Shown: positions 45,470 through 58,567, counted from the first letter of the stretch. The stretch is 64,000 bases of DNA from Siphonodentalium dalli (GCA_032622095.1 CP136061.1:230702944-230766943); one strand, 5' to 3'. Notes: generated from the sequence alone by a model not told the origin. Translations and numbers: made by a program.

Positions 45470-48400
45470 AGCGGAATTCAGTGAGGGGAAAGAAATATTC
45501 GGGCCACATACGGAATTATTATCACACTTCAATAGAACTGTTCAATTTCATCCAAGATGGCTACAAAAATGGCAGTCAAAATACAAAAGTCAGTGTTCGT
45601 TACACAACCAACTGTCACCCTGGCATTCCATCATGGGGAATTAGGTTAATCGGCTAATTTTAAGTAAATTTGCATAGCTTTAATTTCTTATACAAATTAA
45701 CGGATGTCCTATACGTCATACGTGTTATGTCTTCAAACTCCCTGATATTAAGCGAGGAGGGAGTTGAAGAGAAAATCCTGCTCACCATGTGAAATTATAA
45801 AGTATCTGTAGACCTCCACCTTAGCTTGAGGGACAAGTGTTATCATCCCAATGTCTCGCCTTCTGTGCTATACTCTAAGCCGGCGTACTTATTGAGAAAT
45901 ATTGGTGGTTACCATATCAAATGACAATTGATGATGCAGATCTCATCAGTAGAAAATGCATGCTATGTATCGCACGAGGTAGCAATACACACTTGTTTAT
46001 TGTGATAGCTATGAAGTGGGGATTGTAATTCTCAGCTATACCACGATTATTGGCAAGCAAGACACAACACACCCCTGTTTATAAAACACAAACAATAGTA
46101 GAATTAATTATATGGGTGTCATGTGGCCTGCTTGTCTCACTGTTGTGCTGTAACCTTGAATTAAATTTGCATTGTAACACCATTTGAACATCGTTTAGTT
46201 GAACTTAGCAGGTTTTAATCGTATTGATAACCACTGCAGATCAAAATATATTAGACCTCCATAGGTGGGTAATATATTAGTACAGGCGAATTAGGGTTGA
46301 ACCCGGAACTAATTGCAACACAAGTGCCAAAAGTGCCATTTTATAGAGTAAGTCAATGTATGCAACATACACAAATTTTAGAAAACAATATTTGGGACAA
46401 ATAGCAAAATTTCCATGTCCATGGCAACCAGGGGTGATTTTAAATGATTGTGGAAACTAGGTGTTAAATTGCGTGTGTGGCGAGAACTGTTTTAATTATT
46501 TCAAATATTATGTTGGTTTATATGAACACCTATTGTTGTCTAACTTTTGAAATGATGTTCACCTCTTGGGAAGGGCAAGGTCATATGAAAAGGTCAAGGT
46601 CATTGCCCAAAAAATGTGTGTTTTTTCCGATACTATCATATAACTTCGACCCACTTGATTGGAATTATATCCGTATAAGGGGTAGCGTCACGTATCAAGC
46701 TTAGAGTGATATATCTGAATACCAGGTTCTGAAATCTGGATGATGGTATTCAACAAAGAAGTCGAACCACTTTCATAGCATATGTGGATTTTGAGAATTT
46801 ACTGTAAGTTATTGACCCCCAGGACATGTTTATTCAATTGAAATGAAAATTATCATAAACCAGGGTAGATCACAGGAAACAGGCGAAGTGGTGTGTCCGG
46901 TTCTTAGCTGTCCTTGTGTTCAGTTAATTGGTGGTAGCCACGCAAAGTGATTCGCCCAATATAAGAAAGGTGTATTTGCATGAACACAGTAGGCTGGCTT
47001 GGACCATTGGTATTATACAGCAAAGTGATATCCCACATTTATTTCTATGATTTAGGCATGTGACGAGTTTAGTGGGACAATGCACTGCGTTTGTACATCA
47101 GTCCAATAGGAAAGTGATTCCTGACAATGGTTATGATTGTGCTGCCGGTCGCACTTGATTAATGATTATTTTGAAGTTTAAAGTTGCAATCAACTGCCCT
47201 ACCGCTCTGCATATCCAACCCTGCAGCTTAGATGACGAAAATATGTGAATGGTAAACGCAATAGATACGAGCCAAAATAGACAGGCGATACTTATTATAA
47301 TGCTGATTCCCGCGTTTTGACTAACTTTACGACTACACGATGGGAAACGGGTGAAGAATCCATTGGTGGTGATGGTGTCATGTCATCAGTTTTTTATGTC
47401 CAATATTTATTATGTCCAATATACTCTGGAAACCAGGTTCTGAATTCTGAATGACATTATGGAGCAACGCAGTCCATTAACTCTTACAACATAATGTGAA
47501 GTAATAGTTGGAGTTAATAACAGCTCGTGACTTGCCATGTTGATTCTGGTTAGAACTTTATCCTGAACCAAAGGAAAGGCGGAAATGAAGGAAGTTGAAA
47601 TAGCATGCGTAATTATGGAGGTTCACTTTAATAATAATGGCATCCTTCAGATCATATTATATTATATAGGCCGATCCATCTATATCCTATAGTGCCACAA
47701 ACTGTTCTAATTCTGTTCGACTGGGAGTTATCAGATCAGTCTGGCTGTATCCCATAAATTGTATATATCATGCTGCATTCATGCATCATGATTCTACCCC
47801 AACCAAGTGGCATATATAGATTAACTTCAGCAGAAATCTAAACGGTCATGTGGATATTATTGTACGAAGAATTCCATACATGTTCACGTGATAAGCAATT
47901 CAGTTTGATCAGATAGACCTTAGTTTAAACAGTGTTTATTCCATGAATAATACAGCAATAAGTATACGTTTAATCGTGGACCGGATTCGACAGTCATTTG
48001 CGGGAATCATTTTATATTCAGCCCACTTAACGAGAGTTTGATGTTCCTGATACTGATTAAAACTAATTATATACACACATGTAGTGGTACAATAATATGC
48101 TAATATCGCTGTAATTCAAGTAAATATATTGTTTGAGTACTAATTCATATGTGTCACGATCCCATCTTGGTCGTCATATTAATGCACATGTGGAAATGTA
48201 CCGGTACTTAGTATGAACTGATGACAAGAAGCAGTTTAAGCATGAGGCAATCATCAACATTTCTTCCTACACATATATGTTTGCCAGAATGGTAGAAGCG
48301 GGTGTCTGCTCATTTTGTGTCGATTTTCCATTCCAATCACACATACGAAGACGTTTATGTCAGAAAACGTCCGTGTAACTTCCACAGATTATCCAACCTC

Positions 48401-48770
48401 GTTCATCAACCAAGCCTATATCGGTGGTAAACATGTACCATGGTGAAATGGACAAGAATAAAGTATAGCTATAATATATGAACAAGCCCCCGGGCGATCG
48501 CCTGGTTTATATTTTCAATTTCAGGCTTCAAAAGCTAGTAACTTTTAGCAATATATATATACAGTAATCTGATTGAGTCCGTCGCTAGACATTTTAGTAT
48601 ACGAGTAGATATACTCAATCGTTATCGATATGAAAGAACGTATGGCGATCACATGAATCATTGGGATTAAGAAAAGGTGCCTCTCGGCCCTTTCGATAAT
48701 CCCGGGCTAGCCCCCCCCCCCCCGAACCACTCACTCTACTCTACATGCATCATTTGAGCGTTGGTAGCTG
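45470..48770. other. 3.3-kb stretch without recognised gene
   Basis: Short frames only. A weak duplication (ACCAGGTTCTGAA.TCTG) occurs at about 46720 and 47425. A C-run lies at 48713-48723. Confidence 0.5.
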
Positions 48771-48777
48771 ACAGCGC

Positions 48778-48870
48778 CAGGGGCCTATACTACTGAATAC
48801 AAGTTTTGTAATAGCAGGCTTATTTGAGCCGTACAGAAGGTGTCGAGTACTATAGACCACTGTAACCTAA
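48778..48870. repeat. End fragment related to the 61892-62501 element
   Basis: CAGGGGCCTATACTACTGAA, then GTACAGAAGGTGTCGA, matches the right arm of the 62-kb element in reverse. An opposite-facing fragment lies at 52740-52866. Confidence 0.5.
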
Positions 48871-49802
48871 TAGCGTACGCGATTTCTTGTAAATCACAAA
48901 ATACGGCAAATCGAGTAATATCGACCACCGTTCGCTAAACGCGCATCTAAAACATTTGTGATTTGGTCAAGAGAAATTACTCTAATGATATATGCGAATG
49001 ATATGGCAATGCCTATTTGTGTCAGTTGGTGAGTGATTTAGTTGATGTATAAATGTACATTATGTGTGACTAGTTTCCGATACGGGTTATTTTGACCACA
49101 ATTGCGCACGGTGAAAATTCATTTCCTCGGTAAAGTGTGGAATACTGGTTACCATGTGCAGATGTTTTATGTTACATGTTTCTTAATGGTTCGTCGAAAG
49201 ATGTCGGCAAACACGCATATCGGTTGCCCTTGAAATGCAAAATAGCAGCTTCAGATTACCAAGGGTGGAACCTGGTTTGTCTAGCTAGCTTTGGACAGGT
49301 ACAGCGACCGAAATATTAGAAGTGGGAACATCTAGTCCTTAACAGTTGAAAAGTTTGAGGTACAATTCAGCTAGCAAATTGATGGGGGTGTGAGGGCTGT
49401 TCTCAGACTTGGTATTTTCGACCTGTGTCAAAGATAGGTGTTCATTTGGAAATTCCAATGTGGACCAACAATTTCTCGTCCAATATAGCACCATCTACTA
49501 TACCTACTTATCGGTCCCTTCCATTTATACCCAACTAAGCGGCTAAATTTGAGTAAATATATGACATTTGGTTTATAACCAACGCGCCCTACTATACATT
49601 GATAAGTTAAGGATCAGTGGACCCCGATGCGTTCTAAGAATTCACTCGTGGAACATCATTATGTGTGGCACTATTGGCCAAATTAAATTGTTTAGACCAC
49701 AAGGTGACTGTAAACTGCTTGAACACACAAGTTCCACGCGGTTCAAATAAGTTATATAATGTCATGGTAAATATTTGGGGTCCACTGATTCTTAACGCAA
49801 CT

Positions 49803-50460
49803 TAGGTAGCAGTACACGATTTCGCGGGTTGTAGGGGGTCTGAAAAATAGAAAAATAAGTATCTGGGGGGCATAACAGCCAGTGTAGCGTGTGTTAAATG
49901 TGTCATTAATGGTTTGAAGGGTTAATTATTTTACAAAACTGGAAAAGTTTACAAAAAAGTGGAAAATTTGGATAAGCAACAGGAGTTTCGTATTCAGTGA
50001 AGGCCAACTCTGTGTTATTGGTTACAGGAAAATAACCCGCTTGCTCTCCCCTGAATTATATGATCTGCGCTTGCAAGAAAGTTTTTTCAAATTGATACGA
50101 TAACATTTTTTCTATTTCAAATATTTCTGAGCTCTAACATAACTCTATCACGTGGAAGAAGCTTATTTACTGACATTCGCTCTGTCATGGTCTGTTTTTG
50201 GGTTGAAAATGGTCAATTTGAGTCAAAAAATGGGTAAAATTGAGCGTTTTGTGTGTGCAAACCAAGGGGTATAACTCAATGACAAATTTACAACGAAGCT
50301 GAAGTACAGACATATGAGTACACCTAAAATTTCTGTCGAAATAACTGAAACATGCTTGATGGGACCTATATGCCAAAGATAATCGCTCAGCATTGATTTG
50401 AAGTACAGTATACCATCCAAGGTTGGCCAAAATTGCTGGAAATCGTGTATTGCTACCTTA
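49803..50460 (+). mobile_element. About 0.66-kb TIR element, copy 1
   Basis: It starts GGTAGCAGTACACGATTTC and ends GAAATCGTGTATTGCTACC. TTA lies on both sides. It matches 51747-52390 over its full length. No transposase. A 3-bp TTA duplication would suit PIF/Harbinger but is short evidence. Confidence 0.65.
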
Positions 50461-50619
50461 AAGAGACTATCAAATTGGATATATTAGTGAAAATCTACTG
50501 AAACAATTTATCTATCCTATCTTCGTGTGTGAGTTACTATTCACAGTTTCGTATTGATAACTGTTGTGCTCGGAACTATGCTCATTTGCTTGTAGAGTAT
50601 TTGTTTCAGAGACTATAAA

Positions 50620-51430
50620 TACTATGGATTTCAGGATTTCAGCTTGACAAGTCACTGAATGCTCACACCGACAGGGCAAAAACCAAATCCAACGTATGGC
50701 TACTATGGATAAAACAAAAACATTACAGTTAACAACTGGGAGAGGGTGGTGGTGTGATTATATATGCAGCAGTTACTCTGTATGATTCGTTTCGAGTGTT
50801 GCGTTTTTGTGTAATTACATAAAAATGACATTCATTTAACAAAACGTGTTGCCACGCTAACATTTTTTCAACAATAGAATTCCTTGGATACCTGGTGCTA
50901 AAAGCCGTATTAAAGTTGGTTATTTAGTCTTGGTCGTGTTTCCGATTGACCGAGTTATGTCAATACGTATATTGGAGAGGGGGGAAGTCAGCTACTGAGT
51001 TATCACGAACAATGCGTGACTACCAGCACAATAAAGATGATATATAAGATGCCATAAATAATTAAATAGTGTGATTTCAACTTGACAATTCAGTCATTGA
51101 ATGTTCACCGACCGGGCAAATAAACATGGTTCACATTTTGGGGGAGGGGTGATTATATATGAATTAGTTATTCCCTACGATTTGTTTGGAGTTTTACGTT
51201 GTTATATGACCACATAAAAGTTATTTGCATGTAAAGAAATGTGTTGCTAAGGGAACATTCCAACAATGGAATTCCTCGGATACCACCTACGAATAGGGGT
51301 ATAAATTGGTTATTCAGTCTTGGCCGTGTTTCCAAATAACCAAGTACATTGTCTTAACATATTCGGGTGCAAGTACATTGTCTTAACATATTCGGGGTGG
51401 GGGCTGGCTAGTAAATAATCACTGCGCACA
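50620..51430 (+). repeat. Tandem duplication between the two TIR elements
   Basis: The 50620-51010 block (GCTTGACAAGTCACTGAATG, GATTATATATG, CAATAGAATTCCTTGGATAC, CTTGGTCGTGTTTCC) recurs at 51065-51430 with about 75-80 percent similarity by eye. The second copy has an internal 31-base duplication at about 51342-51402. Confidence 0.65.
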
Positions 51431-51746
51431 TGCTCTGGTCAGCACAATTCAGATGTGATATATCTGTTCAGACCGCCTTTTCGAAGGGATGAGATTTAGT
51501 TTTAAGGTGGCTGTGCATGATGTCACATTTATAATTTATCTTTGTTTTTTTTTCGCTATAACCAATAATTTGGGTGAAATTGGTTCATTTTATTGAAACC
51601 ACAGTACTTATATTGAACTTATTTACCATTCACACTGAAGAAACACCATATGTGTTATATATCAAAGTTATCGGTGTACGTCAGAGACTTAACTGGACAT
51701 TTGCGCGTTGAAGGGGGATAACTCTATTTTTTTCCTTTACTGAAAA

Positions 51747-52390
51747 GGTAGCAGTACACGATTTCGCGGGTTGTAGGGGGTCTGAAAAATAGAAAAATAA
51801 GTATCTGGGGGCATAACAGCCAGTGTAGCCTGTCTTAAATGTGGAATTACTGGTTTGAAGGATTAATTACTTAACAAAACTGGAAAAGTTATCAAAAAAG
51901 TGGAAAATTTGGATACGCAACAGGATTTTCGTATTCAGTGAAGGCCAACTATGTGTTATTGGTTACAGGAAAATAGCCCGATTTCTCTCCCCTGAATTCT
52001 GTGATCTGCGCTTGCAAGACATTTTTTTCAAATTGATACGATAACTTGTTTTCTATTTCAAATATTTCTGAGCTCTAACGTAACTCTATCACGTGGAAGA
52101 ACGGTTACTGGCATTCGCTCTGTCGTGGTCTGTCTTTGGGTTGAAAATGGTCAATTTGTGTAAAAAATGGGTAATATTGAGCGTTTTGTGTGTGCAAACC
52201 AAGTGGCATAACTCAATGACAAAATTTTACAACGAAGCTAAACTATAGACATATGAGTACACCTTAAATTTCTATCGAAATTAAAACATGCTTGATGGGA
52301 CCTATGCCAAAGATAATTGCTCAGTATTGATTTGAAGTACAGTATACCCTCCAAGGTTGGCCAGAATTGCTGGAAATGGTGTATTTCTAA
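51747..52390 (+). mobile_element. About 0.65-kb TIR element, copy 2
   Basis: Same order as copy 1 (AAGGTAGCAGTACACGATTT, GGCATAACAGCCAGTGTAGC, GGCCAACTATGTGTTATTGG, CATGCTTGATGGGACCTAT). The right terminus is degraded (GGAAATGGTGTATTTCTAAC). Confidence 0.65.
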
Positions 52391-52739
52391 CTTAGCCTGA
52401 AATTATCAGTAACTGTTTCTTGTTTGATCACGCACAAAGATCGTTGTATTTATACGGTTTGATCCCAAGCCCGATAACTGTATCTCTTTAATTCCATTCT
52501 TATTAAAATCTAGTCCGCAGACATGGCTACTCTTTTCAACTCCATTGAGCACAAACCACTGACGATGGGTTAACAATTGAGATTCCGGTACCACATTACA
52601 AAGAACATGTAAACAGCTAATCCCACTCATCAAGTGAATCCCGGTATATAGATGGTTCGCCAAAAAGATCATATAAGTCATTACATGTCACTGCATTCTG
52701 CATATAAAGAGTTTTGGGCATATATTGAGTTACAATATA

Positions 52740-52866
52740 CAGTGAAAGAAATATACTGATCGAATACAGTCGAATACTATAGAACACAAAATATGTATTT
52801 CAAAATTAGTAAATCACAAATTAACGCTGATATTACAAAAATTGTATTCTATAGTATAGGTCCCTG
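52740..52866. repeat. End fragment, AATTGTATTCTATAGTATAGG
   Basis: Reverse-complement match to 48778-48815 and to the 62.5-kb end. It belongs to the same non-autonomous family. Confidence 0.45.
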
Positions 52867-52869
52867 AAG

Positions 52870-54990
52870 TTAGCAACTTCACTATTCTCTCCACATATCA
52901 TGTTGGTCCCTATTAAAATATTTATATAATATCAGAATCGAATTTGGCACAAGACCATATACTTCACGTGCTTGGCCATATATTTCGGTTTATATATTGA
53001 ATGGTGTGCTCTCATTGAAAGCCCATGTATGATAATGATATGCATTCTAACACGCTGGGATATATTGCGGAAATATATGTATTTTAATTGGCGGCCATCT
53101 CGATTACAATAAGATAGTAATACCTCCGGATTATCTAAATCGAAGTACATACATTCATATATCTAACACCGAGATATCGTTCTCCTGTGATGGACATGTT
53201 ATTTGACGAATAAAACTATATTGTTTGGCGAATTTTCTCGATGCTTATTTGGACAATAATTGTCATATGGACTCGCATTTTGAGTCATTGTGGTAAGGCG
53301 ACTAATAGCAATGTGTCATAACATGTCGATCATGTATTTGGATGAAGCAAATTAGTCTACTGCATTCACCTTTCTACGTGAGAGAAACGTAATTGGGTGA
53401 AAGATGGTAAAATTTGTGTATTGCGGTCATCTTGGAAGCCATCTTGGATTAAGTTGACATTTTCTGGATGCAGTTAGATGTAAGTACCTTATGTACTGAT
53501 TCTACTCATTTCCATCACCGATTAATTCTAAATATATATAAGGAAATTTACGAAGCATTATAATATACTGCGTTATATATAAATCACAATAAACATAAAT
53601 CCATGTGGTGGATCAATTCACAAGAATATGAGATATACTTAAAATAATTCGCACTTCGTTCGTTTGTCTGCCCGTTTTGATCCCCAGAACACAGCAAAAG
53701 TGGTGGGTAATTACAACGTCAAATTTGAGGCTTGAATTGGGATTACTATAGCTGCATTGTATCCGGGTGTAACTGTCCCATTTACGTGGCCATATCTTCA
53801 TAATATGCTTGTATTCGGCCATGTTGGGGTCCATATTTATTGGATTATATAAATATAAATATTTCCAAAGCGGAATTTAGAGGAATTGGGGTGAGTTCTT
53901 CCAAGTCATTTACGATTATAATTTATATAAAACTGCACGTCTACAAGTTTTAGATACATCCCGCAATTGGTTGTCAACGATCAGACTACAGGACCACAAA
54001 CTAGAATTACTTTGCCCTACTAACTTCACATATAACGTAGCAAGACCCACGGCTCATATAAGGATTAACTGTCATGTGGACTGTTTTTTATGGAGATGTG
54101 ACCGTGATGTAAGTGGTCATAACTTGTGTAAATTGTGTTTACATACAAGTTATGAAAAAGCGAAAAAGCCACTTTTGTAAATGTATTTAAATCGAAAAGT
54201 GTATCGTGACAAAACCAGCCCAAAATATCCCACAGCACCCTTGGCAAAACTTAACAGGAACAATTGAAACCCGACGATTTATTAAGTCAATCCTGCGCGA
54301 ATCCAAATGCGCCCAAAACATTACGCGTTCGTCTTTCCAAACCCAAATGATGTATCGATGTTGTTATGAGCTGACGTATCGATGTTGTTATGAGCTGTTG
54401 CGCATTCACCGAGAAATAATTGCAACTAGCCACGTGGGCGCCGACCAATCAGAATGCTGGATTTAGTGATGACAACACTTAGTATGTAAATATAACATCA
54501 TATCAGCACTATAGTTGACAAGGTTTGCCATGTTGATATGTCTTGACTGGACTTGAAACATATTTCATTTTCATGCATAATATACACAATCAATTGAGAC
54601 AACTCGTGAAGCCTCTCTATCGGTAAAATAGAATGACTATATTGAGATAAAAATAACGGTATAAACGTATCTACATGCACGGTTATGGGTTTGAAATTTG
54701 TTATTCGTATTATCTGGGGACAAATTATGATAATAAACATATCCTAGACATTGAATGGTGTTATATGGTGTGGAAGACAATCCAGCTAACTAATCAGATT
54801 AAATGTTTGTCCATTTGTGAAGTGTCTGCCACATTAAATTGAAATCACTGAGATAAATGCATTTAAAATTATAATGAGTTATGGGTCGAATCGCTTAGTC
54901 ACAACATTGTATTGCCGTGTGATGTAAAATAGTTTCGTATTTGTATGGGATGCGATATAAGGTGTTCCACAAAGATGATCTGTAATATCG
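52870..54990. other. 2.1-kb stretch without recognised gene
   Basis: Short frames at 53613-53834 and 53971-54466 lack domains. A perfect duplication of ATCGATGTTGTTATGAGCTG occurs at about 54355 and 54379. Confidence 0.5.
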
Positions 54991-54994
54991 CTTA

Positions 54995-55918
54995 GGGTAC
55001 GTTCAAACGCTGGCAATATTGCACTGCAAAATTGCCAAAACGGATTAATTTCTGCTCGCTGTCAACAAATCAGCGTCAGTAGTGATCAATGAACGACAGC
55101 CGTTTTGCGCGATTGATGAGCCGTTTGCAATATATTAGAATACGATGCGTGTTGGTATTCTTAGGCCAGTCAAAATAATGTCACTTGACATATTGGAAAG
55201 TGATATCGCCACGGCCAGCTCTCTCGATGGGATGCTGCTCATATATGAGTACAATAAACGTCACCTAGACAGGAGATGGTGGGTCCGCACTTGGCTCAAC
55301 GAAGATAACCGACGAAATCAAATCTTCCCGGGTATCATCCCAAACTCCAAACTTGTCATTCCAATAATATTAGTCATAAACTCGTTGGTCTTCATGTTAA
55401 GCAAAACAATAAGATAAGAAAAACGGGGGGGGTGGCGTGGTGCTGATGTTAAACAAAACAAAGAAATCAAATAAATAGTAACACAAGTTAATCAAAAGCA
55501 CACAATATATTGTTATTTAAATGGCATGAATAATTATATAGGCCCACATTTATGACTCGGGAAGCATCACTTTTGGTACTCTTTGTATCACGCCATATCG
55601 TCATATCCTCATATAACGCAGATCCGTACACATGTATAATTACGTGTGTATGAGAATCACAGAGAACACACCCGATCCCATTCGATCGTATCAAGGACGG
55701 TACAGACACAATCAATAATTGTTAGTAGCCTTGTGTTGTGGCCACCGGCAGAGAGGTATACGCCGTTATCATATATCACCGTTGATTGTTGACGACCAGC
55801 CACGACCCAGCACGAGCTAGTCGGTAGCTGGCAAAAATGCCAGTTAACAAAACAAAACAACATTTGCAGCTGGCATTTTTGCAGTTTGCAGTGCAATATT
55901 GCCAGCGTATGAACGTAC
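54995..55918 (+). mobile_element. PIF/Harbinger-type element carrying a HARBI1-like fragment
   Basis: The left end GGGTACGTTCAAACGCTGGC, after TTA, matches the right end GCCAGCGTATGAACGTAC; the arms continue through CAATATTGCACTGCAAA. The ends are those of the 19340 and 55919 MITEs. It is 924 bp, too short for an intact element, which needs both a DDE nuclease and a Myb-like gene. Confidence 0.65.
55145..55417 (+). pseudogene. HARBI1-like nuclease N-terminal fragment
   Basis: The 90-codon frame contains LLIYEYNKRHLDRRWWVRTW followed by LNEDNRRNQ. A basic run followed by W-W-V-R-x-W is the usual N-terminal signature of HARBI1-like PIF/Harbinger nucleases. After about residue 60 the frame departs into a hydrophobic tail, and the DDE catalytic core is missing. 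It lies inside inverted repeats of the matching superfamily, which supports the call. Confidence 0.55.
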
Positions 55919-56322
55919 ACTGGCAAGATTGCACGATATGGCTTGCAGGCATTTTGTCGTAGAAAACGACGTGGTGCCAGAATATGAACGGAAACAAGCA
56001 TATGAGATGCAACTGTACCACAGCTAACTACGTGCGAAGTAAAGTCTCTATAGTTCCACCTGTAGCTATATATGTTACCGGCATTTGCCTGTAAATAGTA
56101 TGCAATTATCTCGCACGAATCAATCCTACAGGTATTTGAAGGCAAATGTCAGTAGCACTGTTACAAGTGAAACTACATAAATTTTACTTCTCATGTCGTT
56201 AGCTTTGGTAAAGATGCATGTTATGTGCACGTTTCCGTTCATATTCTGGCACCATGTGGTTTCCTATGACCAAATGCCCGCGAAAACATATCGTGCAAAC
56301 TTGCCAGCGTATGAACGTACCC
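55919..56322. mobile_element. PIF/Harbinger-type MITE abutting the previous element
   Basis: The interior (GCAGGCATTTTGTCGTAGAA, TATGAACGGAAACAAGCAT, TTTGCCTGTAAATAGTATGC) matches 19340-19751 in both arms. The right end is ATGAACGTACCC followed by TAA. The left terminus is cut to CTGGCAAGATTGCAC by the preceding element. Confidence 0.65.
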
Positions 56323-56424
56323 TAAGTTTCTCATTAAATTCTGCGCATTCCCGTTGGTACAACATGGATAAATAATGATAGGCGGCTCCAAATGGGTTTC
56401 CCACAGAGTCCGTCCATTTGTTAA

Positions 56425-56769
56425 AGGGGTACTGTACACTAAATCCAGTCATTTATGGGACCATTGCCTTTTATACTCAACAGAATATATGCAACAAAAG
56501 AATGAAGTTGAGCAATGGGTTAGTGAAATATACACTTGTGTGCTCTGTGAACGATACAAATAACATGGTAATTATAATGAAAATGAATTTATTGCTGGAG
56601 TCATAAATTCATTTTCATTATAATTACCATGTTATTTGCATCGTTCAAAGAGCACACGTGTGTATTTTGCAGTTATCGAAGACTCAAATTCATTCATGTT
56701 TTGCATATATTCTTTTCAGTATAAAAGGAGGTGGTCCCATAAATGGTCGAATTAGTGTAGATTACCCCT
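56425..56769. mobile_element. 345-bp foldback with TTAA flanks
   Basis: TTAA at 56421-56424 and 56770-56773; the ends are AGGGGTACTGTACACTAAA and the diverged TTAGTGTAGATTACCCCT. The central arms ACATGGTAATTATAATGAAA / TTTCATTATAATTACCATGT pair closely. Overlapping frames are artefacts. A partial copy lies at 57228-57335. Confidence 0.75.
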
Positions 56770-56774
56770 TTAAT

Positions 56775-57335
56775 AGTTATTTTGCCCAATAATTATAGCA
56801 ACAAACCTGATTACCGGATAACGATTCCATACGAATTACTAATACTTACTCAGTTCAGGACTGCAGGCATGCAACTACAGTCTGCGTAAGAGTGAGTTTC
56901 GTATATAAACCATAGCCACTCCTTTTAACTGCAGTGGGCGTGGCTAATTTACAATTGAACATGAACACTTGAATCGCGAGTGTATTCTCGCTGCCAGCTT
57001 TATTTTCCCGGACCAAAGACTTCTTTGTCTGGAATATATATAGAGTCGGACTTGACATAAATACATAAACGGAAATGCATCGGCTCATTGGAACACTTCA
57101 ACTTTTGGAGGAGGAATTAAAAAGAAGTATATAGGTCGATAAACGCGCAACATAATTTTACCTATTTACTCTGAAAACACAAATTACAGAAGCAGAATTA
57201 TTTTTAACCTAAGTTTTTTAACGCTCTTAAACGAGACTGTACACGAAATCGGGCCATTTATGGGACCATCTCCTTTTATACTCAACAGAAAACATGTATA
57301 TGCAACAATCGAATGAATTTGAGTCATGGTTATGG
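56775..57335. other. Stretch with a partial foldback copy
   Basis: 57228-57335 matches the left arm of the 56425 element (GACTGTACACGAAATC, GGGACCATCTCCTTTTATAC). The rest is unrecognised. Confidence 0.5.
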
Positions 57336-57338
57336 TGC

Positions 57339-58290
57339 AATCTGGGCTCGACGAAGTTGGCACGCGTTCTAACCCCGACATGGGCGAAAATCTGAACCGT
57401 TTATCAAGCTTGATTTGAGTTTAGGGACATCTCAATGTAACAGTTTGGTCGATGCATGCATTCAGATTACAGCTTCATCTTGCTTGCAGTTAAAGGCACG
57501 TGAGGCCTTAGTTGTCCAAAATATTCATATTTGTTCCAATCACCGTAAACATAAAAACATTAAAACGCATACAGTTTCGTTCATATATACCATGACCATC
57601 GCGTAAACAGCATGTTATCATAAAGATTTACTATATTTTACCTAAACAAAAGCCTGATTGTGTCACAAAAGACAGCACAATGCTGCTGGCTAATCACACA
57701 CAAATGGCATAAACGCTCTTTATTCGATCCATATCAGGAATTCACCAACAAAGAACGCTCTTTATGTTTACCATCATAATATAAACAAACACCAGAAAAG
57801 TAACTTTTTATGCTTTTGTTTACATAACAATGGTCAAATATATGACAATAACATACTGTTTATGCGATATTTCTTATTTGTATACGGACAAAGTATGTCT
57901 ACATTCTGTTGTTCTTTCTGTTTGTGGCGGTTTTTGACGGGTGGAAATATTTTCATAGTATACCCACCGCCAAGGCCAACCGTGCCTTTAAACAATCACG
58001 ATTCACTTAGAGTTACGTCCCGTCGACCACTCTGATAGAAACCCTGAAGAAATCACCCACCCAGCGACAAAATGGCCATGTGTTTAGCTCAACTTGACAG
58101 TCAAGTTTGAGCTATTGCCATGGGTTGGCGTCTGTCGTCTGTCCGTCCGTCAATATTTCAATTTGACAAACCCTACACATGCCATGCCCCTCATCCGACC
58201 GTCACCAAACTTCATATGGATCTTCGGGGTGATCTCTAGATTGGAGCCATCGCTTTTCCCGAATTCGTTGAAAACCATGGATATGTTAAC
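57339..58290 (+). repeat. Interspersed repeat interrupted by the 0.5-kb TTAA element
   Basis: GCTCGACGAAGTTGGCACGC to TTGCTTGCAG, then the element, then CAATCACGATTCACTTAGAG to the GTCCGTCCGTC run. Without the element it reads like the copy at 14545/15337-15545. Confidence 0.65.
57494..57987 (+). mobile_element. 0.5-kb TTAA element, copy C, with identifiable empty site
   Basis: TTAA at 57490-57493 and 57988-57991. It starts AGGCACGTGAGGCCTTAGTT and ends GCCAACCGTGCCT. The related sequence at 15350 reads straight through, fixing both element ends and the 4-bp duplication. AACGCTCTTTATT is at 57712-57724. Confidence 0.85.
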
Positions 58291-58321
58291 CCACTTTCGC
58301 TTCAGTTAGCAACTTGCCATA

Positions 58322-58567
58322 TCGCACATGGATGTATAAATATATCCCATGGATGTATACATATCGCACATGGATGTATACATATCGCCCATGGGTGTAT
58401 ACATATCGCCCATGGATGTATACATATCGCCCATGGATGTATTCATATCGCCCATGGATGTATATATATCGCCCATGGATGTATACATATCGCCTATGGA
58501 TGTATACATATCGCCCATGGATGTATACATATCGCCCATGGATGTATACATATCGCCCATGGATGCA
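58322..58567. repeat. 21-bp minisatellite, about 12 units
   Basis: The unit contains ATCGCCCATGGATGTATA plus CAT. Because 21 is a multiple of three and the unit has no stop in any of six frames, long frames open on both strands (for example MDVYISP and MGDMYTS heptads). No splice, signal or codon-use evidence favours any as a gene. Confidence 0.9.

Noticed and set aside
55657-56145. 162-codon minus-strand ORF
   Set aside because: It spans two abutting transposable elements and their inverted repeats; no transposase motif in that frame.
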